Source: Maricaulis salignorans (lineage in GTDB: Bacteria > Pseudomonadota > Alphaproteobacteria > Caulobacterales > Aquidulcibacteraceae). Taken from it: a stretch of 64,000 nt of DNA. The stretch is taken from assembly GCA_945891505.1 (NCBI GenBank), contig CAMDDL010000011.1, forward strand, positions 1 through 64,000. The letters are read 5' to 3'. The position numbers and the translations under genes are program-made. The notes under the pieces were generated by a model, which saw only the letters and a program-made list of their open reading frames with translations, had not been told where the DNA came from and searched no databases. Numbering within the stretch: position 1 is the first letter of the stretch; every line of letters starts with the position of its first letter. Positions 28,715 to 36,724 of this stretch are shown in pieces.

Positions 28715-29092
28715 GTGGCCCGGATAGCTGGCGTCAACATACCGACGAACAAGCGCGTTTTGATCGCGCTGCAATACATTCATGGCGTTGGCGCTGCCAA
28801 AGCCCAAGAGATCTGTGAAAAAGTGGGAATTGCGGCTGAGCGTCGTGTGAACCAATTGACGGACGCCGAAGTCCTCCAGATCCGCGAAACCATTGACCGT
28901 GAATATGTTGTCGAAGGCGACCTGCGTCGCGAAGTTTCGATGAACGTGAAGCGCTTGATGGACCTTGGTTGCTATCGTGGCCTTCGCCATCGTCGCGGCT
29001 TGCCTGTTCGCGGCCAACGTACTCACACCAACGCTCGCACCCGCAAGGGCCCTGCTAAGCCGATCGCCGGCAAGAAGCAGGTCAAGCGCTAA
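28715..29092 (+). CDS. rpsM: 30S ribosomal protein S13
   Basis: The 125-residue S13 starts with GTG at 28715 ([15 protein letters not shown]) preceded by GGAG 7 bases upstream. Conserved parts are [18 protein letters not shown] and [20 protein letters not shown]. It contacts the tRNA in the P site. First gene of the alpha operon here; rpsD (S4) is not present. Confidence 0.97.
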   Translation: MARIAGVNIPTNKRVLIALQYIHGVGAAKAQEICEKVGIAAERRVNQLTDAEVLQIRETIDREYVVEGDLRREVSMNVKRLMDLGCYRGLRHRRGLPVRGQRTHTNARTRKGPAKPIAGKKQVKR

Positions 29093-29146
29093 TTTATTTT
29101 TCCCCAACGGGCGTGAGCCCGCTGGCTTTCGTCTGGAACCGACACA

Positions 29147-29536
29147 ATGGCAAAAGATACCACCCGCGTCCGTCGTAAAGAGCGCAAGAACATCGCAAAT
29201 GCGGTGGCTCATGTGAACTCTAGCTTCAACAACACGATGATCACCATCGCTGACCCTCAGGGCAATGCGATCTCGTGGTCGTCCTCTGGCATGATGGGCT
29301 TTAAGGGCTCACGTAAATCCACCCCTTATGCGGCTCAGGTAGCTGCAGAAGATGCAGGCCGCAAAGCGGCTGAGCACGGTGTCCGTAACCTCGAAGTCAA
29401 TGTGTCCGGCCCAGGTTCTGGTCGCGAGAGCGCGCTGCGCGCCTTGCAGTCGGTTGGTTTCATCATCAGCTCGATCCGTGATGTAACCCCGATTCCGCAC
29501 AACGGCTGCCGTCCACCGAAGCGCCGTCGCGTTTAA
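29147..29536 (+). CDS. rpsK: 30S ribosomal protein S11
   Basis: The 129-residue S11 has [40 protein letters not shown] and the terminal [18 protein letters not shown]. It lies on the 30S platform. A 92-base gap with a hairpin precedes rpoA. Confidence 0.98.
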   Translation: MAKDTTRVRRKERKNIANAVAHVNSSFNNTMITIADPQGNAISWSSSGMMGFKGSRKSTPYAAQVAAEDAGRKAAEHGVRNLEVNVSGPGSGRESALRALQSVGFIISSIRDVTPIPHNGCRPPKRRRV

Positions 29537-29549
29537 GCGCGCGGCATTC

Positions 29550-29569
29550 GCGGGTCCACACGGGCCCGC
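29550..29569 (+). promoter_or_regulatory. Hairpin between rpsK and rpoA
   Basis: GCGGGTCC pairs with GGGCCCGC over 8 bp (one G-T pair) around an ACAC loop. No T-run follows, so it is more likely an mRNA-processing or stability element than a terminator. Confidence 0.4.
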
Positions 29570-29628
29570 ATTCGGTTGACTATTGACTTGGCGAACAAAG
29601 TTTCGCCCCCGACTATATAGAGGATTAC

Positions 29629-30648
29629 ATGGTGCTCGAAAAAAATTGGAAGCTGTTGATCCGCCCAGATAAGACTGTCATTGAACATGGTTTCGATCCA
29701 GCGCGTAAAGCAAAGCTGATCGCAGAGCCATTGGAGCGCGGGTTTGGGATGACTTTGGGCAACGCGCTTCGTCGCGTGCTTTTGTCGTCTCTGCGCGGTT
29801 CGGCCATTACCTCGGTGCAGATCGACGGTGTTGTCCATGAGTTTTCCTCGATTGCTGGTGTACGTGAAGACGTGACCGACATCGTGTTGAATATCAAAGG
29901 CGTGGCTTTGGTCATGCATGCAGACGGCCCAAAGCGCATGACCTTGCGCGCGCAAGGCCCAGGTGAAGTCACCGCTGGCGAAATCCAAGCCGGTAGCGAC
30001 ATCGCAATCCTGAACCCAGAGCAAGTCCTTTGCACGCTGGACGACGGCGCTGAAATCCGCATGGAATTCACCGTTGAAAACGGCAAGGGCTATGTGACTG
30101 CGGACGCAAACCGCCCAGAAGATGCACCAATCGGCTTGATCGCGGTTGACGCGCTCTACAGCCCGGTCAAGCGCGTTGCCTACAAGGTGGAAAACACCCG
30201 CGAAGGCCAAGTGCTCGACTATGACCGTCTGGTCATGGAAGTTGAAACCAATGGTGCCATGACGCCTGAAGATTCGATTGCTTATGCAGCGCGCATCATT
30301 CAGGACCAATTGGACGTCTTCATCAACTTCGAAGAAGCCAAGACCAAAAAGGTTGAAGAAACCCGCCCAGAATTGCCATTCAACCCAGCTTTGTTGAAGC
30401 GTGTGGAAGAGTTGGAATTGTCGGTGCGTTCGGCAAACTGCTTGAAGAACGACAACATTATCTATATCGGCGATCTGATCCAGAAGACCGAAGCAGAAAT
30501 GTTGCGCACGCCAAACTTCGGCCGCAAGTCCTTGAACGAAATCAAGGAAGTCCTCGCGCAAATGGGTCTCCATTTGGGCATGGAAGCGCCAAACTGGCCC
30601 CCTGAAAACATCGACGAACTCGCTAAGAAGTTCGAAGACCAAATGTAA
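29629..30648 (+). CDS. rpoA: DNA-directed RNA polymerase subunit alpha
   Basis: The 339-residue protein has the N-terminal assembly domain ([20 protein letters not shown]) and the C-terminal DNA- and activator-binding domain ([37 protein letters not shown]). It is of standard length. GAGGATTAC precedes the ATG. It is transcribed with rpsM, rpsK and rplQ. Confidence 0.98.
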   Translation: MVLEKNWKLLIRPDKTVIEHGFDPARKAKLIAEPLERGFGMTLGNALRRVLLSSLRGSAITSVQIDGVVHEFSSIAGVREDVTDIVLNIKGVALVMHADGPKRMTLRAQGPGEVTAGEIQAGSDIAILNPEQVLCTLDDGAEIRMEFTVENGKGYVTADANRPEDAPIGLIAVDALYSPVKRVAYKVENTREGQVLDYDRLVMEVETNGAMTPEDSIAYAARIIQDQLDVFINFEEAKTKKVEETRPELPFNPALLKRVEELELSVRSANCLKNDNIIYIGDLIQKTEAEMLRTPNFGRKSLNEIKEVLAQMGLHLGMEAPNWPPENIDELAKKFEDQM

Positions 30649-30692
30649 TCAAGACGCAACGTCGCGAGACGTCGCAAGATGGAGAAATAGAA

Positions 30693-31097
30693 ATGCGCCA
30701 CGGTCACGGACACCGGAAACTGAACCGGACACATGAACACCGCACTGCCATGTTCGCCAACATGGCTGCCAGCTTGGTGAAGCACGAGCAAATCGTGACC
30801 ACCTTGCCCAAGGCAAAGGAATTGCGCCCAGTTTTGGAGCGCTTGATCACTTTGGCTAAAAAGGGTGACTTGGCTTCGCGTCGTTTGGTTGCTTCGCGCA
30901 TGCGCGACGAGACCCAAACCAAGAAGCTGTTTGACGTCATCGGCCCACGCTATGCCGACCGCGCTGGTGGCTATTTGCGCATCATGAAAGCGGGCTTCCG
31001 CCATGGTGACAATGCCGCCGTCGCCGTGATCGAGTTTGTCGACCGCGACGTCAGCGCCAAGGGCAAAGACTCCGGCCCAGTTGCTGGCGACGAATAA
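30693..31097 (+). CDS. rplQ: 50S ribosomal protein L17
   Basis: The 134-residue L17 has [40 protein letters not shown] and [20 protein letters not shown]. It lies near the tunnel exit. It is the last gene of the ribosomal cluster and is followed by a strong intrinsic terminator. Confidence 0.97.
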   Translation: MRHGHGHRKLNRTHEHRTAMFANMAASLVKHEQIVTTLPKAKELRPVLERLITLAKKGDLASRRLVASRMRDETQTKKLFDVIGPRYADRAGGYLRIMKAGFRHGDNAAVAVIEFVDRDVSAKGKDSGPVAGDE

Positions 31098-31124
31098 GCT
31101 TTAGCGCCCATATCGAATTAAAAG

Positions 31125-31152
31125 GCCGCCCTGTCTGGGGCGGCTTTTTTTT
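31125..31152 (+). terminator. Intrinsic terminator of the alpha operon
   Basis: GCCGCCC (31125-31131) pairs with GGGCGGC (31138-31144) around a TGTCTG loop and is followed by eight T residues. This is a textbook Rho-independent terminator 27 bases after the rplQ stop. Confidence 0.93.
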
Positions 31153-31259
31153 GTTTTTGGGGTGGGGGCTGCAGAGGTGTATGCACCAAAGCGTATTTTT
31201 CACACTATCTGCTAGACCAATTGATCGGGTTGAGTTACCTTAAGTATAGAGGTGGAGCT

Positions 31260-31484
31260 ATGTCTGCGAAAAGTCAGCATGTGGTGCCAAGTAAGGATGG
31301 GTGGCGCGTCATTCGTTCCGGGTCGACTAGGGCGTCGAGTACGCATTCGACCCAAGACGAAGCAGTTAAAGTTGCTAGGGCGCGGGCTCAATCCTTAAAG
31401 TCTGAGCTTTATATTCATGGCAAGGATGGGCGCATTAGAGAGCGGAATTCCTATGGAAAGGATCCGGCTCCCCCAAAGGGTTAA
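31260..31484 (+). CDS. DUF2188 domain protein
   Basis: The 74-residue protein matches DUF2188: QHVVPSKDGWRVIRSGSTRA, STQDEAVKVARARAQSLKSE, LYIHGKDGRIRERNSYG. DUF2188 proteins are small, of unknown function, and often found beside accessory or defence-type genes. The ATG at 31260 follows GGTGGAG by 2-3 bases; the open frame begins at 31221. The next gene starts 2 bases after its stop, so the pair forms an operon. A possible promoter TTGATC-N18-TATAGA (31221-31250) would start transcription almost at the ATG. Confidence 0.85.
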   Translation: MSAKSQHVVPSKDGWRVIRSGSTRASSTHSTQDEAVKVARARAQSLKSELYIHGKDGRIRERNSYGKDPAPPKG

Positions 31485-31486
31485 GC

Positions 31487-32113
31487 ATGGCAGCAACTTT
31501 CGACAACTCTGTTTTTATTAATTGTGCGTTTGATAAAGAATTTTCTCCCTTACTTCAGGCCATAGCATTTTGTGTGGTGGACCTTGGTTTCTATCCACGT
31601 CTTGCGCCGGAAACCGCGGATCATTCGACGGCTAGGTTGGATCGAATCGCCGCACTCATTTGCGGCTCAAGATTCGGCATTCATGATTTAAGTAAATGCA
31701 AAGCAGGTGTTCCAGGAGAGTATTGCAGAATGAATATGCCGTTCGAACTCGGTATGGACTTTGGGGCCCGTCGGTATGGCAATGGTGCAATGAAGACAAA
31801 AGCAATCCTTGTGCTCGAACATACCATTTATGATACAAAGAAATCCTTGTCTGACATAGCTGGTTGGGATGTGTTAGCCCATGACGGCAATTATGACATG
31901 GCGGTCAGGCAAGTTCGAAATTGGATGGTGCAGGCTGCTGGGGCGTCTCCGATCGGACCCGCAAGAATCATTGCGAACTACGCCTCTTTTCAACAGTGGT
32001 ATTATGAACGCGAGCTTGAACTAGGGTCCTCTGAAGAGGATATCAGATCATATCCAACAATTGAGCTCATTGCCGCGATGGGCGAATGGGTGGTTTTGGG
32101 CCGGCCGTCCTAA
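31487..32113 (+). CDS. TIR / nucleoside deoxyribosyltransferase-like protein, putative defence effector
   Basis: The protein has 208 residues and no close named family that I can assign with certainty. Visible motifs are FINCAFD (10-16) after a first beta strand, FGIHDLS (63-69), RMNMPFELGMDFGARRYG (81-98) with Glu87, then a strand KAILVL. A Glu in FELG followed by an Ala/Gly-rich helix and a hydrophobic strand is the active-site layout of nucleoside 2-deoxyribosyltransferases and related TIR-like NAD-cleaving enzymes. By analogy it may hydrolyse NAD or a nucleotide. The second half (from about 135) looks helical and may be a sensor or oligomerisation part. It is co-transcribed with DUF2188 and is AT-richer than its neighbours, which suggests horizontal transfer. 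Confidence 0.65.
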   Translation: MAATFDNSVFINCAFDKEFSPLLQAIAFCVVDLGFYPRLAPETADHSTARLDRIAALICGSRFGIHDLSKCKAGVPGEYCRMNMPFELGMDFGARRYGNGAMKTKAILVLEHTIYDTKKSLSDIAGWDVLAHDGNYDMAVRQVRNWMVQAAGASPIGPARIIANYASFQQWYYERELELGSSEEDIRSYPTIELIAAMGEWVVLGRPS

Positions 32114-32189
32114 GAAGTCCATCGAATTTTGATATCCGATTAAGCAGATGAGACTATCCACATCGCGTGTTGCCACCCTATAAGCCCCC

Positions 32190-32729
32190 ATGCCCCGCCT
32201 CATCCTGTTCAACAAACCCTATGACGTCCTCTGCCAGTTCTCGGGCGGGGAGGGGCGGCAGACTTTGGCGGATTTTGTGGAGGTGCCGCGCGTCTATCCC
32301 GCTGGCCGCCTCGACCGGGATAGTGAGGGGCTTTTGCTCTTGACCGATGATGGCAAGTTGCAAGCAAGGATCGCGGACCCTCAGTTCAAATTGCCCAAGA
32401 CCTATTTCGTGCAGGTGGAAGGCATCCCGACAGATGGGGCGCTCGAAGGCCTCGCCAAAGGGGTGATGTTGAATGATGGGCTAACGCGGCCTGCTGACGT
32501 TGCGCGCCTCGACGATCCGGGCCTATGGCCGCGCGATCCGCCAATTCGGGTGCGCAAGAGCATTCCCGATAGCTGGATCAGCCTGACGATCCGCGAAGGT
32601 CGCAATCGACAGGTGCGTCGCATGACTGCCGCCATTGGTCATCCGACGTTACGGCTCGTACGGATGAAGATTGGAGAGTGGGCTTTGGGCGATCAGGCAC
32701 CGGGTCAGTGGCGCGATGCACCACTGTAA
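32190..32729 (+). CDS. rluE: 23S rRNA pseudouridine synthase, RluE-type
   Basis: The 179-residue single-domain enzyme of the RsuA/RluB/E/F family lacks an S4 domain, which fits RluE (E. coli position 2457). Catalytic Asp is in [14 protein letters not shown]. Other marks are [25 protein letters not shown] and [20 protein letters not shown]. Housekeeping gene immediately after the accessory module. Confidence 0.9.
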   Translation: MPRLILFNKPYDVLCQFSGGEGRQTLADFVEVPRVYPAGRLDRDSEGLLLLTDDGKLQARIADPQFKLPKTYFVQVEGIPTDGALEGLAKGVMLNDGLTRPADVARLDDPGLWPRDPPIRVRKSIPDSWISLTIREGRNRQVRRMTAAIGHPTLRLVRMKIGEWALGDQAPGQWRDAPL

Positions 32730-32814
32730 CATCTGCGTGGCCCTTGCCTTGTCTGACTGATTTGTCACAATTGAGCCACTTGCGGTTCATAGGAAGGGTG
32801 CCTTCATAGAAGCC

Positions 32815-34281
32815 ATGAACAAACAGACATCCAATGGAGGCCGGGTCGGCATGTTAAAATTGATCGCCGCTTCTGCGTTGGGCGCGGGCCTCGTCACGGG
32901 TGTGCCCTTGATCGCCCAAGTCGCCACGGGCCAAAAACCAGCCGCTTTAGCCCCTAGCACCCTAACCAGCACGCCAGCCCAGCCCCGTGTGGTTCCTGCC
33001 ACCAAGTCTGACGCCATCTCCTCCTACGCGCCCATCGTGCGACGTTCGTCTGCGGCGGTCGTCAATGTCTACGCGCGCTCGATCCAGCGCGGCCGGGTAG
33101 CGGTTGATTTCTTTGGCGGCGCTTTCCGCATGCCAGACCGCGCCAGCCAAAGCCAAGGCTCTGGCGTCGTGGTGCGCGATGATGGGATCATTGTCACCAA
33201 TAATCACGTGGTCGATGGGGCCACCGAATTGGTCGTCGTATTGGGGGACAGGCGGGAGTTTCCAGCCAAAATCGTCCTGACCGACCCGCGCACCGATCTA
33301 GCCGTGCTGCGCATCGACACCAAGGGCGAGCGGCTGACTGCCTTACGCTTTGCTGACACCTCAAACGCCCAAGTGGGCGATCAGGTTCTAGCAATTGGCA
33401 ATCCGTTCGGCGTGGGCCAGACCGTCACGGGCGGGATCATATCGGCCCTTGCCCGCACGGACGTAGGCATTACCGACTATAGCTTCTTTATCCAGACCGA
33501 CGCCTCGATCAATCCCGGTAATTCGGGCGGGGCGCTGGTGGATATGAATGGCGATCTAGTTGGCGTGAATACGGCGATCTTTTCCCGCTCTGGCACTTCG
33601 GCTGGCGTTGGCTTTGCCATTCCGGCTGAGATGGTCAAGCGCGTGGTCGATGGGGCCGTCACCGACGGCAAAGTTATCCGCGCTTGGACCGGGATTAAAG
33701 GCCAGAATGTTGACGCAGAAGTCGCCCGCTCGCTGGGGCTTAGTCGTCCGGGTGGTATTTTGGTGACGGATGTCTATCCAGGCTCTGCCGGGGCCGAAGC
33801 AGGCTTGCGCAGGGGTGATGTGATTACCGCCTTTGCAGGCAGCCCCGTAGCCGACGATTCTGGCCTAAAATATCAAGCTGCAACCCGAAAGCCCGGCGAA
33901 GCGGTTGAGTTTACCTTCCAACGCCAAGGCCAAGTTCGGACCAGTCGCGGCAAGCTCTCCGCCCCTCCGGGAGAGACCCAAACCCCGCGTGTGCTGGCCG
34001 GACGGCACAGCTTTGACGGCGTGAGTATCGCCACGATCAATCCAGCTTTGGCAGAAGAGCAGGGGGTGGACCCGTTCACGCGCGGCGCAATCGTCACCGC
34101 CGTGGATGGCGCGCGGGAAGGGGCCCGCGCTGGCCTTCGCCCGGGCGATATCATCTTGCAAGTCAATGATGAGCCGATTCAATCGTCGCAAGACCTCTCG
34201 GACCGTCTCAGCGGGGGCCAGCGAGGCAAGGTCACGATCCAACGGGGGGATCAGCAAATCACGGCGGTTCTGTTCTTGTGA
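32815..34281 (+). CDS. DegP/DegQ-type periplasmic serine endoprotease
   Basis: The 488-residue HtrA protease has an N-terminal signal or anchor (LKLIAASALGAGLVTGVPLI), a trypsin-like domain with catalytic triad His131 (TNNHVVDG), Asp161 (RTDLAVLRID) and Ser237 (NPGNSGGALV), and two PDZ domains (about 290-380 and 395-485, RPGDIILQVNDEPIQSSQDL). It degrades or refolds damaged envelope proteins. The GTG of rarA overlaps its stop by 4 bases, so the two are translationally coupled. Confidence 0.92.
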   Translation: MNKQTSNGGRVGMLKLIAASALGAGLVTGVPLIAQVATGQKPAALAPSTLTSTPAQPRVVPATKSDAISSYAPIVRRSSAAVVNVYARSIQRGRVAVDFFGGAFRMPDRASQSQGSGVVVRDDGIIVTNNHVVDGATELVVVLGDRREFPAKIVLTDPRTDLAVLRIDTKGERLTALRFADTSNAQVGDQVLAIGNPFGVGQTVTGGIISALARTDVGITDYSFFIQTDASINPGNSGGALVDMNGDLVGVNTAIFSRSGTSAGVGFAIPAEMVKRVVDGAVTDGKVIRAWTGIKGQNVDAEVARSLGLSRPGGILVTDVYPGSAGAEAGLRRGDVITAFAGSPVADDSGLKYQAATRKPGEAVEFTFQRQGQVRTSRGKLSAPPGETQTPRVLAGRHSFDGVSIATINPALAEEQGVDPFTRGAIVTAVDGAREGARAGLRPGDIILQVNDEPIQSSQDLSDRLSGGQRGKVTIQRGDQQITAVLFL

Positions 34282-35579
34282 GCGATCTGTTTGCGGCCTC
34301 GGGACTGGAAGCAGACCTAAACCGACCCCTGGCTGACGTGCTGCGCCCAACGAGCCTTGCCGATATAGTCGGGCAAGATCATCTCTTGGCTCCAGACGGT
34401 GCCATTGGCCGCATGGTGGCGCAAAAGCGGCTGTCCAGCATGATCTTGTGGGGCCCGCCGGGCGTGGGCAAAACCAGCCTTGCGCGCTTGCTAGCCGATG
34501 CGTCCGATTTGGCCTTCACCTCCATTTCGGCGGTGTTCTCAGGCGTTGCCGATCTGCGCAAAGCGTTTGAGGCCGCAGCGCAATTGCGCGCCACGAGGCG
34601 CGGTACCCTGTTGTTCGTCGATGAGATCCACCGCTTTAACCGCGCCCAGCAAGATGGCTTCCTGCCCTATGTCGAGGCCGGCACGGTCACTTTGGTGGGT
34701 GCTACGACCGAGAACCCCAGCTTTGAGATTAATGGCGCTCTCTTGTCGCGCGCGCGGGTCTTCGTTCTAAAGCGCCTCGAAGACGAAGGCCTTGAAACGC
34801 TGCTAACCCGTGCCGAGGCCCATTATGGCCGCCCTGCGCCCTTGGACGCACAGGCCCGCCAGACGCTGATGGATTTTGCCGATGGCGATGGCCGCCATTT
34901 CTTGACCTTGTTGGAAGAGGTGTTTCAAGCCGCTTTTGACCAGCCCTTTGACCGTGCAGGCCTCAGCCAATTCTTGCAACGGAGGGCACCCGCCTACGAC
35001 AAGAATAAGGACGAGCATTATAATCTGATCTCGGCCCTGCATAAGTCCGTCCGCGCCAGTGATCCTGATGCGTCGCTTTATTGGCTGGCGCGCATGCTGC
35101 ATGGGGGCGAGAACCCGCTTTTCATCGCCCGCCGCTTAGTAAGGATGGCGAGCGAGGATATTGGCTTGGCGGACCCGACTGCACTGCGCGTCACGATTGC
35201 TGCCCGCGACGCTTTTGAGTTTTTGGGCTCGCCCGAGGGGGAGCTGCCTTTGGCGCAAGCCACTTTGCATCTGGCCTGCGCGCCCAAATCCAATGCCGCC
35301 TATGTGGCATTCAAAAAGGCACAGGCCCTTGCCGCCCAAACAGGCTCCGAACCCCCACCCGCGCGGTTCCTCAATGCCCCCACTTCGCTGATGAAGGAAC
35401 AGGGCTATGGCAAAGGCTATGTCTATGATCCCGACGCCCCGGGCGGCATTTCAGGGCTTTCCGGCTTACCAGACCGCATGGGACCGCAAGACCTCTATCA
35501 GCCGACCGAGAATGGTGCCGAGGCGCGGATTGTGGAGAAGCTTGAAGCTTGGCGCGCGCTGCGGCGGGAGAAGTTGTAG
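34278..35579 (+). CDS. rarA: Replication-associated recombination protein A (MgsA/RarA)
   Basis: The 433-residue AAA+ ATPase of the clamp-loader type has Walker A GPPGVGKTS (residues 59-67), Walker B LLFVDEIHRFNRAQQ with the RarA-type DGFLP, and the C-terminal tetramerisation region (LHKSVRASDPDASLYWLARM, LHGGENPLFIARRLVRMASE). It acts at stalled replication forks. Start is GTG, overlapping the protease gene. Confidence 0.93.
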   Translation: MSDLFAASGLEADLNRPLADVLRPTSLADIVGQDHLLAPDGAIGRMVAQKRLSSMILWGPPGVGKTSLARLLADASDLAFTSISAVFSGVADLRKAFEAAAQLRATRRGTLLFVDEIHRFNRAQQDGFLPYVEAGTVTLVGATTENPSFEINGALLSRARVFVLKRLEDEGLETLLTRAEAHYGRPAPLDAQARQTLMDFADGDGRHFLTLLEEVFQAAFDQPFDRAGLSQFLQRRAPAYDKNKDEHYNLISALHKSVRASDPDASLYWLARMLHGGENPLFIARRLVRMASEDIGLADPTALRVTIAARDAFEFLGSPEGELPLAQATLHLACAPKSNAAYVAFKKAQALAAQTGSEPPPARFLNAPTSLMKEQGYGKGYVYDPDAPGGISGLSGLPDRMGPQDLYQPTENGAEARIVEKLEAWRALRREKL

Positions 35580-35591
35580 GGGGTGAAGGAC

Positions 35592-35647
35592 CGCGCAGCA
35601 CGAGCTGCGCATCTATAAGCGTTGGCATGCGCAGCTCGTGCTGCGCG
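35592..35647. repeat. Long inverted repeat, 21-bp perfect arms
   Basis: Left arm 35592-35612 (begins CGCGCAGCACGAGCTGCGC) is the exact reverse complement of right arm 35627-35647, with a 14-base loop. It lies 12 bases after the rarA stop. There is no T-run. It looks like an intergenic palindromic (REP-like) element rather than a plain terminator. Confidence 0.75.
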
Positions 35648-35696
35648 CTCCATTGCGGACGGTAACGCTCCATCTTGCTGTCGCAGATCGAGAGAT

Positions 35697-35720
35697 GGTG
35701 CAGTCCAGTAGGACTGCACC
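35697..35720. repeat. Second inverted repeat, 10-bp perfect arms
   Basis: GGTGCAGTCC (35697-35706), loop AGTA, GGACTGCACC (35711-35720). It lies 49 bases after the first inverted repeat, in the same gap ahead of tesB. The two probably belong to one repeat element covering about 35590-35725. Confidence 0.7.
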
Positions 35721-35792
35721 CTACCGCGCCCGACCTTCTTTTCCTGCACCTGCGAACTTCCCCCGCGGACGCAATTGTCCTAACTGAGCAGC

Positions 35793-36689
35793 ATGACTGA
35801 GCAACATCCCTCCCCCGACGAATTGATCCATGGCTTAACCACTTTGTTGGACGTCGAAACGCTCGACACCGACCTCTATCGCGGCGCGCGCAAAGACGGC
35901 GGCCGGGGGCGTGTGTTTGGTGGGCAAGTGATTGCCCAAGCCTTGATGGCCGCGTGTAAATCGACCGACACCGATCGTTTGCCCCATTCGATGCACGCTT
36001 ATTTCATGCGGCCCGGCAATGAGGATTTCCCCGTCGTCTACCGTGTCGTGCGCGACTATGATGGTGGCAGTTTCTCGACCCGTCGCGTCATTGCCCAGCA
36101 GCAGGGCGTGCCGATTTTGAATATGGCCGCTTCCTTCCACAAGCTGGAGCAGGGTCTGAACCATCAAGACAAAATGCTGGACATGCCAGACCCCGAGTCT
36201 TTGCCGTCGGAGATGGAATGGCGGCAAAAGTCGATTGATATGGTGCCCGAGCGGTTTCGCCCCTTCTTCTTGACGCCGCGCCCGATTGAGTTTCGCTCAC
36301 TCGATGCTGCCGCTTGGCTGAAGGCGGATAAGATGCCGCCGATGCAGAATTCGTGGTTCCGCGCTGTCGCTCCCATGGGCGATGACCCGCAGATTCACCG
36401 CGCTGTGCTGGCCTATGCCACCGACATGCAGCTTCTGGGAACATGTGCGCGCCCCCATGGTCTCAGCTGGATGCGGGGAGAGTTGATGACCGCGAGCCTT
36501 GATCACGCCGTTTGGATTCACGATGATTTCCGCGCGGATGAATGGTTGCTGTATTGCACCGACAGCCCGTGGGCTGGGCGTGGGCGCGGCATGAACCGCG
36601 GCAAAATCTATACGCGTGACGGGCGCTTGGTGGCCAGCGTCGCGCAAGAAGGCTTGATCCGGGTGATGAAAGCTAAAGGTGGCGCGTGA
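35793..36689 (+). CDS. tesB: Acyl-CoA thioesterase II
   Basis: The 298-residue protein has two fused hotdog domains. Typical segments are GRVFGGQVIAQALMAA, SMHAYFMRPGNEDFPVVYRV, DGGSFSTRRVIAQQ and, in the second half, ASLDHAVWIHDDFRADEWLL. It hydrolyses medium- and long-chain acyl-CoA to free fatty acid. Normal length for TesB. A repeat element fills the gap upstream. Confidence 0.93.
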   Translation: MTEQHPSPDELIHGLTTLLDVETLDTDLYRGARKDGGRGRVFGGQVIAQALMAACKSTDTDRLPHSMHAYFMRPGNEDFPVVYRVVRDYDGGSFSTRRVIAQQQGVPILNMAASFHKLEQGLNHQDKMLDMPDPESLPSEMEWRQKSIDMVPERFRPFFLTPRPIEFRSLDAAAWLKADKMPPMQNSWFRAVAPMGDDPQIHRAVLAYATDMQLLGTCARPHGLSWMRGELMTASLDHAVWIHDDFRADEWLLYCTDSPWAGRGRGMNRGKIYTRDGRLVASVAQEGLIRVMKAKGGA

Positions 36690-36724
36690 CGCGGCGGGCC
36701 AAGCTCGGTTAAACATAGGGCATC

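Noticed and set aside
29576-29619. Possible promoter ahead of rpoA (TTGACT with TATATA)
   Set aside because: The spacing is about 25 bases or more from either TTGACT, outside the usual 15-19.
29533-30642. 369-codon reverse-strand frame opposite rpoA
   Set aside because: Antisense shadow covering the whole of rpoA with no domain of its own.
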